DNA of 16,834 nt, taken from positions 1-16,834 of the forward strand of contig VSNT01000089.1 of assembly GCA_009774465.1 (NCBI GenBank). The letters run 5' to 3'. The first letter of the stretch is position 1. Each line of letters opens with the position of its first letter. This DNA is from Lachnospiraceae bacterium (lineage in GTDB: Bacteria > Bacillota_A > Clostridia > Lachnospirales > Lachnospiraceae). The translations under genes and the position numbers were made by a program. Positions 1-6,535 of this stretch are shown in pieces. The notes under the pieces are model-generated. The model worked only from the letters and a program-made list of their open reading frames with translations, was not told the DNA's origin and did no database searches.

Positions 1-56
1 TATATAATTAACTGGCTGGCGAATTACGACGCATCTATAAATCATACCGGTGTCGT

Positions 57-94
57 ATTGCATGATTATACAATATAAATGTATAATATTCAAT
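57..94 (+). promoter_or_regulatory. Tandem ArgR-type boxes overlapping an argG promoter
   Basis: Positions 57-74 (ATTGCATGATTATACAAT) match the general ARG box pattern wNTGAATWWWWATTCANW at 13 of 16 defined bases. Positions 78-94 (AATGTATAATATTCAAT) fit the same pattern with a core one base shorter. The two centres are about 20.5 bp apart, close to the two-turn spacing that hexameric ArgR/AhrC uses on tandem boxes. They overlap a good sigma-A promoter, so arginine-dependent repression of argG is the natural reading. A third, weaker box-like sequence (TATGCATAAAAAAAGAAA) is at 108-125. The match is seen in the sequence; ArgR binding is inferred. Confidence 0.6.
58..87 (+). promoter_or_regulatory. 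Probable argG promoter P1
   Basis: A -35 TTGCAT (58-63) is followed, after an 18-bp spacer, by a perfect -10 TATAAT (82-87). Transcription would start near 94 and give a leader of about 187 nt. The region is very AT-rich, so chance matches are easy, but the coincidence with ARG boxes over both elements supports this one. Confidence 0.55.
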
Positions 95-152
95 AAAATT
101 TTATTTTTATGCATAAAAAAAGAAATTTATTTAAATTTTATACATTATACTA

Positions 153-181
153 TTGCATTTTAAAGTAATCTGTTGTATATT
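153..181 (+). promoter_or_regulatory. Alternative argG promoter P2
   Basis: TTGCAT (153-158), a 17-bp spacer and TATATT (176-181) form a second plausible sigma-A promoter closer to the gene, giving a leader of about 95 nt. It lies downstream of the two best ARG boxes. The sequence alone does not say which promoter is used. Confidence 0.35.
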
Positions 182-204
182 GTCAGAAGAAAGCTATCTT
201 TGCT

Positions 205-250
205 AAAGCGATTTTTTGCCAGGCCGATTTTTCCAGGCAAATATTGCTTT
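205..250 (+). promoter_or_regulatory. Hairpin in the argG leader
   Basis: AAAGC (205-209) pairs with GCTTT (246-250) and TTTGCC (215-220) with GGCAAA (236-241), giving one long stem interrupted by an A/T-rich internal loop. No run of T follows, so it is not an intrinsic terminator. It ends 16 nt before the ribosome binding site. It could stabilise the leader or have no role. Confidence 0.3.
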
Positions 251-280
251 GTACTAAAAATAATATGGAGGCAGTAAATT

Positions 281-1501
281 ATGAAAGAAAAAGTCGTCTT
301 AGCGTATTCAGGGGGACTTGATACCACAGCCATTATTCCCTGGCTTAAAGAAAACTTCGATTATGAAGTAATCTGTGTCTGCATCGACTGCGGACAGGGC
401 GAAGAACTTGACGGGCTTGAGGAGAGAGCTAAATTCTGCGGCGCTGAAAAATTATACATATTGGATGTTACAGATGAATTCTGTGAGGAATACATTGTTC
501 CCTGCGTGCAGGCACATGCCGTATATGAAAACAAATATCTTCTCGGCACTTCTATGGCAAGGCCGCTGATTGCAAAAAAGCTGGTTGAAATTGCACGGGC
601 AGAAAACGCAAGCGCAATCTGCCACGGTGCTACCGGAAAGGGAAATGATCAAATCCGGTTTGAACTTGGCATCAAGGCTCTTGCTCCTGATTTAAAAATC
701 ATTGCCGCATGGCGGAATGATAAATGGACTTTGGATTCCCGGGAGTCCGAAATTGCATACTGTAAGGCACATGGCATTGACCTTCCTTTTTCCGCAGATT
801 CAAGCTACAGCCGGGATCGCAACCTGTGGCACATCAGCCATGAAGGACTGGAACTGGAAGATCCTGCAAATGAACCCAACTATGAGCATCTCCTGGTACT
901 TGGAACCACACCTGAGAAGGCTCCTGACGAGGGTGAATATGTTACTATGACTTTTGAAAAAGGGATTCCTGCTTCTGTAAATGGACAGAAGATGAAGGTA
1001 TCTGATATTATTCGTGAATTAAACAGACTGGGCGGTAAGCATGGCATTGGCATTGTTGATATTGTAGAAAATCGTGTAGTAGGGATGAAATCCAGAGGTG
1101 TTTATGAAACCCCTGGCGGAACCATTCTCTATGAAGCACACCAGCAGTTGGAAGAACTGATTCTTGACAGGGACACTTATGCTGTCAAAATGGATATGGG
1201 TAACAAACTGGCACAGATCGTATATGAAGGGAAATGGTTTTCTCCATTACGGGAAGCAGTTCAGGCATTTATTGAATCCACACAGCAGTATGTAACCGGT
1301 GAAGTAAAATTCAAACTTTATAAGGGAAATATTATAAAGGCCGGCACTACTTCTCCTTACTCTTTATATAATGAAAGCATTGCATCCTTTACCACTGGTG
1401 ATCTGTACGATCATCATGATGCGGAAGGCTTTATCAACCTGTTTGGTCTTTCCACCAAGGTTCGGGCCATGAAAATGCAGGAGCGCGGCGAATTGAAATA
1501 A
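281..1501 (+). CDS. argG: Argininosuccinate synthase
   Basis: Joins citrulline and aspartate using ATP to form argininosuccinate, the penultimate step of arginine synthesis; cytosolic, normally a homotetramer. The 406-residue length is normal for the family. Residues 8-16 carry the PP-loop AYSGGLDTT that binds ATP. Residues 86-99 (YLLGTSMARPLIAK) and 115-128 (HGATGKGNDQIRFE) are the signature blocks for citrulline/aspartate binding, and EGKWFSPLREA near residue 317 is also typical. The ATG at 281 has GGAGG at 267-271 with nine bases between. No argH or other arg gene is in view. The upstream ARG-like boxes suggest control by the arginine repressor. Identity is secure. Confidence 0.97.
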   Translation: MKEKVVLAYSGGLDTTAIIPWLKENFDYEVICVCIDCGQGEELDGLEERAKFCGAEKLYILDVTDEFCEEYIVPCVQAHAVYENKYLLGTSMARPLIAKKLVEIARAENASAICHGATGKGNDQIRFELGIKALAPDLKIIAAWRNDKWTLDSRESEIAYCKAHGIDLPFSADSSYSRDRNLWHISHEGLELEDPANEPNYEHLLVLGTTPEKAPDEGEYVTMTFEKGIPASVNGQKMKVSDIIRELNRLGGKHGIGIVDIVENRVVGMKSRGVYETPGGTILYEAHQQLEELILDRDTYAVKMDMGNKLAQIVYEGKWFSPLREAVQAFIESTQQYVTGEVKFKLYKGNIIKAGTTSPYSLYNESIASFTTGDLYDHHDAEGFINLFGLSTKVRAMKMQERGELK

Positions 1502-1542
1502 CTGTTCATTAGTTGTTTATTACAATGGAGGCTGATTTGCTT

Positions 1543-1836
1543 ATGGATGTGATCACGTTATTATTATCTTATTTCATAGCAGTCAACTTAATCGGCTTTG
1601 TCCTTATGGGCATAGATAAATATAAAGCAAAAAAAAGGGGCTTCCGTATCCCGGAAGCAACCCTTTTTACTATCGCTGTTATTGGCGGAAGCATAGGTTC
1701 CATTGCAGGAATGTATGCTTTTCGTCATAAAACAAGGCATCGTTCATTTGTGTATGGAATGCCTTTTATTTTATTTGTTCAAATCGTTCTTATTATTGCT
1801 GTTTTAAATGCACCAATTGAAATTTCCATCTTATAG
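1543..1836 (+). CDS. DUF1294 family small membrane protein
   Basis: About 97 residues with three hydrophobic segments. The family signature is clear: NLIGFVLMGIDKYKAKK, then RIPEATLF, then GGSIGSIAGMYAFRHKTRH, as in DUF1294 (YdzA-like) proteins. No biochemical function is established for the family. The ATG at 1543 is chosen because GGAGG (1527-1531) lies 11 bases upstream. A TTG at 1513 and an ATG at 1525 are also in frame, but neither has a ribosome binding site. The gene starts 42 bases after argG with no terminator between, so it is probably co-transcribed; no functional link to arginine synthesis is implied. Confidence 0.85.
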   Translation: MDVITLLLSYFIAVNLIGFVLMGIDKYKAKKRGFRIPEATLFTIAVIGGSIGSIAGMYAFRHKTRHRSFVYGMPFILFVQIVLIIAVLNAPIEISIL

Positions 1837-1856
1837 CAGAAGAAATGAGGGTATTT

Positions 1857-2582
1857 ATGCATATCGCAATTTGTGATGATAATGTAGCCGACAGAAAGCA
1901 ATTAGAACGTCTCCTTGGCAGGGAATCTGATAAACGAAAAGCTGATACCGGTGTTTTTTATACGGATTCTTTTGGCGACAGCAATGCCCTTTCTAAAAAT
2001 CCCATGCCTTATGATCTTTTCTTTTTGGATATCATTTCAGGCAGTGAAGATGGATTTGCTTTTGCCCTAAAACTGCGCAGTATTGGCGTCACAGCTCCTA
2101 TTGTGCTTTGTTCTTCTAAAATCAATTATCTTTCCAGAATAACGTCTGCTGAAAGTGCATCTGAATTTATGCATCTTAATAAACCGATTATGGCATCCGA
2201 ACTTTGCCAGGTACTGGATAAAGCGATTCAAATGCAGCAAAGCCGCGTCCCCACAATCGAATTGCGCTCAGAAAAAGACACATATTATGTAAAAGAAGAT
2301 GATATTGTTTATGCAGTTTCGGAAGGGCTGCATGTTCATGTATTTTTAAATAACGGAACAAAAATTCCTGTAATTGCCAGCATGGAAAATTTCTATCACA
2401 GCGTATCCATGTACTCTCACATGCTTATGCTTACAAACAAATCTTTAATCAATATTGCCTATCTTGATAAAATACTGCCAACAAAGGTTATTTTAAAAGA
2501 TGGTACCGCCATCAAATCCTCACCCTTTTCACAGAAATACATAAAAAGCGCCCTGCAGGAATACCTTGCAGAGCAGCCTTAA
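1857..2582 (+). CDS. Orphan LytTR-type response regulator
   Basis: Two-domain transcription factor of the AgrA/VirR/LytR kind, about 241 residues. The receiver domain (about 1-120) begins HIAICDDN with the acidic pair Asp7-Asp8, has the phosphoacceptor candidate Asp58 in DLFFLDI, and the conserved Lys109 in LNKP. The C-terminal part (about 131-241) is a LytTR DNA-binding domain, with typical blocks DDIVYAVSEGLHVHVFL, FYHSVS and INIAYLDKI. The ATG at 1857 is preferred because it gives the usual family N-terminus and has GAGGG at 1847-1851; an in-frame ATG at 1845 would add four residues. No sensor kinase lies beside it, so its partner and targets are unknown. The gene begins 20 bases after the DUF1294 gene. 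Confidence 0.88.
   Translation: MHIAICDDNVADRKQLERLLGRESDKRKADTGVFYTDSFGDSNALSKNPMPYDLFFLDIISGSEDGFAFALKLRSIGVTAPIVLCSSKINYLSRITSAESASEFMHLNKPIMASELCQVLDKAIQMQQSRVPTIELRSEKDTYYVKEDDIVYAVSEGLHVHVFLNNGTKIPVIASMENFYHSVSMYSHMLMLTNKSLINIAYLDKILPTKVILKDGTAIKSSPFSQKYIKSALQEYLAEQP
2543..2574 (-). terminator. Intrinsic terminator of the DegV-family gene
   Basis: Read on the minus strand, GCTCTGCA (2574-2567) pairs with TGCAGGGC (2557-2550), including one G-U pair. Past a bulged A, GG pairs with CC around a TATT loop, and GC plus five T follow (2549-2543). It lies inside the 3' end of the LytTR coding region, just past the convergent degV-type stop codon, so a terminator shares coding sequence with the opposing gene. 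Confidence 0.65.
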
Positions 2583-2590
2583 CATACTCT

Positions 2591-3427
2591 TTACAGTGTA
2601 ACAATCACGCCTCCGTCATTTGCATACATACTGCTGACGCCTCTGGTATCCATTACCAGAACATCCTTCACATGAATTTTGGCAAGAATCATTTCCTTTA
2701 CTCTCTCCGCCCTTTCAGGACAGTTGCAATGGGTAATCATCAATCTCTTGTCTTCCGGATGTACAGCTTCTTTTGCTACTGTTTCCGCCATTTTTGCAAG
2801 GGACTTTTTAATGCCGATGGCCTGGCCCAACTGAATAATTTCACCTGCATCTGCACCCATAACCGGTTTAATGCTTAAGGTAGATGCCACAAGTGCCTTT
2901 ACTCCGGTCAGGCGTCCATTTTTCCGCAGTGTTTCCAGATTATCCAGCACAAAATAAGTGTTCATATGATCCCTGTATGCAATCAGTTTTTTACAGATTT
3001 CTTCAAAAGGCAGGCCTTCCTCGGACCATTCAACTGCCTTAAAAGCCAATTGCGTCTCCCCGCAGCTTGCAGAATGAGAATCACATACAAAAATGTTCTT
3101 TTTCCCATACTCCTCTTCATACATTTTCTTTCCAAGTTCCGCACTGTTATAGCTGCCGCTCAGTTTAGAGGATAAAGTAAATACAAATACGTTCTCTGCC
3201 TCTGTCCGGTACGCTTCTTTAAAATTTTCCGGTGAAGGACAGTAGGATTTGGGACATTTAGGGGATGCAGCCACTTTTGCAAGAAACTCTTTCTGATTAA
3301 AGGTTTCATCATCTATAATCACCTCACCCTCCACTTCTAATCCAAGCGCTACTGATTCGTACCGTGGATCATTTGCAAGGGTAAGTGGGAATTCACAACA
3401 ACTGTCTGCAACGATCTTATAGCTCAT
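2591..3427 (-). CDS. DegV family fatty-acid-binding protein
   Basis: A 278-residue protein of the DegV/FakB family. FakB proteins hold a fatty acid while the kinase FakA phosphorylates it, feeding exogenous or recycled fatty acids into phospholipid synthesis. Visible hallmarks are the N-terminal DSCCEFP, SSKLSGSYNSA at residues 86-96 (family SSxLSGTYxSA), and LRKNGRLTGVKALVASTLSIKP at about 167-188, a block found across the family. Length is standard. The start is the ATG at 3427 with GGAGG (3433-3437) five bases upstream; a longer frame begins with TTG and is unlikely. FakA is not in the window. Which fatty acid it binds cannot be told from sequence. Confidence 0.93.
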   Translation of the reverse strand: MSYKIVADSCCEFPLTLANDPRYESVALGLEVEGEVIIDDETFNQKEFLAKVAASPKCPKSYCPSPENFKEAYRTEAENVFVFTLSSKLSGSYNSAELGKKMYEEEYGKKNIFVCDSHSASCGETQLAFKAVEWSEEGLPFEEICKKLIAYRDHMNTYFVLDNLETLRKNGRLTGVKALVASTLSIKPVMGADAGEIIQLGQAIGIKKSLAKMAETVAKEAVHPEDKRLMITHCNCPERAERVKEMILAKIHVKDVLVMDTRGVSSMYANDGGVIVTL

Positions 3428-3491
3428 AATAACCTCCAAACCATATCATATGTTTATTTTTTACTATTCAACATAGTTTTCATTACTACAT

Positions 3492-3520
3492 ATAATAGCA
3501 TATTATATCCCTTTTGTAAA
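3492..3520 (-). promoter_or_regulatory. Probable promoter of the DegV-family gene
   Basis: On the minus strand TTTACA (3520-3515), a 17-bp spacer and TATTAT (3497-3492) form a good sigma-A promoter. Transcription would start near 3485, about 58 bases before the ATG. Confidence 0.5.
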
Positions 3521-3536
3521 CCACTATTCCAAACCC

Positions 3537-3616
3537 ACAGTTCAGCCATAAGTAAGCAGCGACGGATGCGCAGCAGACGCTTTTACGAATGCGGGGAGCT
3601 GAACTGTAGCAGTTCA
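3537..3616. repeat. Structured GC-rich intergenic element with competing inverted repeats
   Basis: ACAGTTCAGC (3537-3546) and GCTGAACTGT (3598-3607) are perfect 10-bp inverted repeats enclosing 51 bases. The right arm can instead pair with its neighbour: TGAACTG (3600-3606), TAG, CAGTTCA (3610-3616). Inside the large stem, GTAA (3552-3555) and AGCG (3558-3561) pair with CGCT (3578-3581) and TTAC (3583-3586). A near-direct repeat ACG(G/A)ATGCG occurs at 3562-3570 and 3585-3593. The block is much richer in GC than its flanks and contains no gene. It may be a dispersed intergenic repeat or a structured RNA. No T-run makes it a terminator. Confidence 0.5.
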
Positions 3617-3639
3617 TATTGCCATAAACTTGTAACAAA

Positions 3640-3659
3640 TGTGCGTGGGTGCTTGCACA
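3640..3659 (+). promoter_or_regulatory. Small hairpin over the malic enzyme -35 region
   Basis: TGTGC (3640-3644) pairs with GCACA (3655-3659) around a 10-base loop. The right arm overlaps the proposed -35 hexamer of the malic enzyme promoter, so the inverted repeat could be an operator rather than an RNA hairpin. Evidence is only the symmetry and position. Confidence 0.25.
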
Positions 3660-3681
3660 CCAAGATGAAATATTATATTAT
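3653..3681 (+). promoter_or_regulatory. Probable promoter of the malic enzyme operon
   Basis: TTGCAC (3653-3658), a 17-bp spacer and TATTAT (3676-3681) form a good sigma-A promoter. Transcription would begin near 3688, about 52 bases before the malic enzyme start. Confidence 0.55.
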
Positions 3682-3739
3682 GATACAGTAAGTCGCTTAA
3701 GACTTTTCTACCTTATTAATATAGAAACGAGGACATACC

Positions 3740-4891
3740 ATGACCACAAATGAAAAAGCATTAATGCTTCATGAAAAATGGGGTGGAAAACTGGAAACCA
3801 CCTCCAAAGCCCCTGTCAAATCCAGGGAAGATTTATCTTATGCCTACACTCCCGGCGTTGCAGAACCCTGCAAGGTCATTGCACAGGACAAAGAAGCCGC
3901 TTACAAATACACCATGAAAGCCAATACTGTAGCTGTTGTCTCTGACGGAAGCGCAGTGCTGGGACTTGGAAATATCGGCCCTTATGCTGCTATGCCTGTC
4001 ATGGAGGGAAAAGCTGTTCTTTTTAAGGAATTTGGCGGCGTCAATGCGGTTCCCATCTGCCTGGACACTCAGGATACGGAGGAGATTATTAAGGCTGTCA
4101 CTTATCTTGCTCCCGGCTTTGGCGGCATTAATCTGGAAGATATCAGTGCTCCCCGCTGCTTTGAAATCGAGGAGCGGTTAAAGAAAACTTTAAACATTCC
4201 TGTTTTTCATGATGACCAGCATGGTACTGCTATCGTCGTTTTGGCAGGCATTATCAATGCACTTAAAGTTGTGGGAAAGAAGAAGGAAGACTGTCAAATT
4301 GTGGTAAATGGCGCAGGCAGTGCAGGCGTTGCCATCACCAAACTGCTTCTCACCTATGGATTCCCTCACATTATTATGTGCGATAAGGCAGGAATTTTAT
4401 CCAAAAATACGGAAGGTCTTAACTGGATGCAACAGAAAATGGTCCAGATTACCAATCTTGAACAAAAAAAAGGCACCTTGGCCGACGCTTTAAAAGGTGC
4501 GGATATTTTTGTGGGGGTTTCCGCTCCCGGCATTGTTTCTCCTGAAATGGTTGCTTCCATGAATAAAGATGCTATCTTATTTGCTATGGCAAATCCTGTT
4601 CCTGAAATTATGCCTGACGCTGCAAAGGCCGCCGGTGCAAGGGTTGTTGGAACCGGCCGCAGTGATTTCCCCAATCAGGTCAACAATGTCATTGCCTTCC
4701 CCGGCATTTTTAAAGGCGCTCTGGAAGGACGGGCCACACAAATTACCGAAGAAATGAAGCTTGCCGCCGCTATGGCCATTGCTTCTCTCGTCCCTGATGA
4801 TGAACTGAATGAAAATAACATTCTGCCGGAAGCCTTTCATCCCGAAGTTGCCCAGCTAGTTGCACAGGCAGTAAAAACACATATTAAATAA
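3740..4891 (+). CDS. Malic enzyme (malate dehydrogenase, oxaloacetate-decarboxylating)
   Basis: Converts malate to pyruvate and CO2 with reduction of NAD(P); cytosolic. The 383-residue length marks the short bacterial form without a phosphotransacetylase domain. The catalytic tyrosine is Tyr36 in AYTPGV and the catalytic lysine Lys91 in EGKAVLFKEFGG, 55 residues apart as in related short enzymes. Metal ligands are expected from Glu133-Asp134 (NLEDISAPRCFEIE) and the Asp pair in FHDDQHGTA (155-163). GAGSAG at 191-196 is the dinucleotide-binding loop, and NQVNNVIAFPGIF closes the family pattern. All key residues are present. GAGGA (3729-3733) precedes the ATG by six bases. NAD versus NADP preference cannot be read reliably. 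It opens a three-gene operon. Confidence 0.95.
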   Translation: MTTNEKALMLHEKWGGKLETTSKAPVKSREDLSYAYTPGVAEPCKVIAQDKEAAYKYTMKANTVAVVSDGSAVLGLGNIGPYAAMPVMEGKAVLFKEFGGVNAVPICLDTQDTEEIIKAVTYLAPGFGGINLEDISAPRCFEIEERLKKTLNIPVFHDDQHGTAIVVLAGIINALKVVGKKKEDCQIVVNGAGSAGVAITKLLLTYGFPHIIMCDKAGILSKNTEGLNWMQQKMVQITNLEQKKGTLADALKGADIFVGVSAPGIVSPEMVASMNKDAILFAMANPVPEIMPDAAKAAGARVVGTGRSDFPNQVNNVIAFPGIFKGALEGRATQITEEMKLAAAMAIASLVPDDELNENNILPEAFHPEVAQLVAQAVKTHIK

Positions 4892-5895
4892 TGAAATTTT
4901 CAAACAACACCTCCGGCCATACTGTCGGAATACCTTATGAAAACTGGCATGGAAAGCCTTACTACTCTCTGGATGCCTACTGCAAAAACACTTACGGGGA
5001 AAAATTATACAAAGTGGCTTTAAACGCAGGGCTTACCTGCCCAAACAGAGATGGTACATCAGGAACAGGGGGCTGTATTTTCTGCAGCGCAGGAGGAAGC
5101 GGTGATTTTGCCGCCTCCATAACTGATACTGCCAATTCCTTTGACCAGGCCTTCTTACAAAGCAAAAATTCCTTATCCGGAAAGAAAACCGGCCGGAAAT
5201 TTATCGCCTACTTTCAGGCATATACTAACACTTATGGTCCTGTTTCCTATCTGGAAAAAATATACCGGCTTGCCCTTAATGAACCTTCTGTTGCAGGGAT
5301 TTCCATTGCCACCCGTCCGGACTGTCTGCCTGATGATGTTATGGCGCTGCTTGTCCGGTTAAAGAAAGAGTACGCTCCTAAGTTTATCTGGCTGGAGCTG
5401 GGGCTTCAGACGATTTTTGAATCCTCTGCCGCTTTTATCAGACGAGGCTATTCCCTCTCCTGTTTTGAAGAGGCTGTTTACATGCTAAAGGAAAAAGACA
5501 TTCCCGTCATCACTCATATGATTTTAGGGCTGCCCTGTGAAACAAAAGAAGCAATTATTTCCTCTATGGAATATTTAAATCAAAAGCCCGTCTGGGGCGT
5601 TAAACTACAGCTCTTACACATACTTAAGGGCACGGATTTAGGTTCTCTTTATGAAAAAGATCCTTTTCTTTACGGTTCCTTTCAGACACTAGCTCTTTAC
5701 CTGGATACATTAATCCCATGCCTTGAACATCTGCGTCCCGACATGGTAATTCACAGAGTAACCGGTGATGCTCCAAAAAAGCTTCTTCTGGCTCCCTATT
5801 GGAGTTCCAATAAGCGTCTTGTACTGAATACCCTGCATGGACAAATGAAAAAGCGCGGCTCCTTTCAGGGAAAACAATGGAAAGCCGCACCATAA
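4891..5895 (+). CDS. TIGR01212-family radical SAM protein (YhcC/YtqA-like)
   Basis: A 334-residue radical SAM protein of unknown reaction. The cluster-binding cysteines are Cys50, Cys62 and Cys65 in CPNRDGTSGTGGCIFC, the wide C-x11-C-x2-C arrangement typical of this family rather than the usual C-x3-C-x2-C. The lead-in GEKLYKVALNAGLTCPNRDG is also diagnostic. Later blocks fit the barrel: AYFQAYTNTYGP, ATRPDCL, WLELGLQT, THMILGLPCET and KLQLLHILKGT. The ATG overlaps the last base of the malic enzyme stop codon (TAATG), and no clear ribosome binding site is visible, which suggests translational coupling. The substrate is unknown, and co-transcription with malic enzyme does not reveal it. Confidence 0.9.
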   Translation: MKFSNNTSGHTVGIPYENWHGKPYYSLDAYCKNTYGEKLYKVALNAGLTCPNRDGTSGTGGCIFCSAGGSGDFAASITDTANSFDQAFLQSKNSLSGKKTGRKFIAYFQAYTNTYGPVSYLEKIYRLALNEPSVAGISIATRPDCLPDDVMALLVRLKKEYAPKFIWLELGLQTIFESSAAFIRRGYSLSCFEEAVYMLKEKDIPVITHMILGLPCETKEAIISSMEYLNQKPVWGVKLQLLHILKGTDLGSLYEKDPFLYGSFQTLALYLDTLIPCLEHLRPDMVIHRVTGDAPKKLLLAPYWSSNKRLVLNTLHGQMKKRGSFQGKQWKAAP

Positions 5896-5950
5896 GTTTT
5901 TGATACTATAAACTGTTTTAACTTTATTTGGTGAGAAAGGACAAATTAAG

Positions 5951-6466
5951 ATGCATGATCCTTTGACTCTTTATAAATTAATCGTTCTCTATATGCTTGA
6001 TCGGGTAGACTTTCCCCTGACCAAATCCCAGATTGGAGATTTTATTCTGGAAAAAGAATATACCAATTTCCTTACCCTTCAACAGGTGATTGGAGAACTG
6101 ACAGATGCCGGTCTGATTACTGCTCAGTCTATCCGCAACCGCACTCACTTAAGCATCACACCAGAAGGGCAGGAAACTTTAAAATTCTTTGGAAACCAAA
6201 TTAACGAGAGCATCAAAACCGACGTAAATCTTTTTTTCAAGGAAAAAGAAATAGAACTTCGAAATGAAGTTTCCATTCTGTCGGACTTTTATAAATCTAC
6301 CTCCGGAGAGTATGAAGCCCATTTAACTGCAAAGGATAAAGGCATCAATCTGGTTGACATAACAATATCTGTCCCCACAAAAGAAACAGCAGCCGCTATC
6401 TGTGATAACTGGCAGCGCAAAAATCAGGAAATCTACCAGTATCTGATCAGCCAGCTCTTTGGCTGA
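5951..6466 (+). CDS. DUF4364 family winged-helix protein
   Basis: A 171-residue protein matching the DUF4364 family common in Clostridia. The first 75 or so residues look like a winged helix: LTLYKLIVLYMLDRVDFPLTKSQI, a recognition-helix-like stretch TLQQVIGELTDAGLI, and a wing ending HLSITPEGQETLKFF. The rest is a charged helix (ELRNEVSILSDFY) and a C-terminal domain rich in beta propensity. It may bind DNA, but no target is known. AAAGGA at 5936-5941 lies nine bases upstream of the ATG. It is the third gene after malic enzyme and the radical SAM gene; the 55-base gap holds no terminator. Confidence 0.85.
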   Translation: MHDPLTLYKLIVLYMLDRVDFPLTKSQIGDFILEKEYTNFLTLQQVIGELTDAGLITAQSIRNRTHLSITPEGQETLKFFGNQINESIKTDVNLFFKEKEIELRNEVSILSDFYKSTSGEYEAHLTAKDKGINLVDITISVPTKETAAAICDNWQRKNQEIYQYLISQLFG

Positions 6467-6477
6467 TAATTAAAAGC

Positions 6478-6495
6478 GTGTGCCGCCAGGCGCAC
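6478..6495 (+). other. Short GC-rich hairpin after the DUF4364 gene
   Basis: GTGTGCC (6478-6484) and GGCGCAC (6489-6495) form a 7-bp stem with one G-U pair and a GCCA loop, starting 11 bases after the stop codon. It has no T tail, so it is probably a 3'-end stabilising or repeat-derived stem just ahead of the real terminator. Confidence 0.3.
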
Positions 6496-6502
6496 CAAAG
6501 CA

Positions 6503-6535
6503 GGAAAAAAGGCTGTCAAGACAGCCTCATTCCTT
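6503..6535. terminator. Bidirectional intrinsic terminator
   Basis: GGCTGTC (6511-6517) and GACAGCC (6520-6526) form a near-perfect stem with a very tight loop. On the minus strand six T follow at once (6510-6505), directly after the stop codon of the DUF5722 gene. On the plus strand the tail is TCATTCCTTTT, weaker but usable for the malic enzyme operon. AGGAA/TTCCT outside the stem can extend it. Confidence 0.8.

Noticed and set aside
1..56. Left edge examined for the end of an upstream gene or a terminator
   Set aside because: No convincing coding frame, stem with T tail or other signal is visible in this short AT-rich stretch.
1290..1305. A cre-like sequence TGTAACCGGTGAAG inside argG
   Set aside because: It lacks the terminal CA of the CcpA site and lies deep in the coding region; most likely chance.
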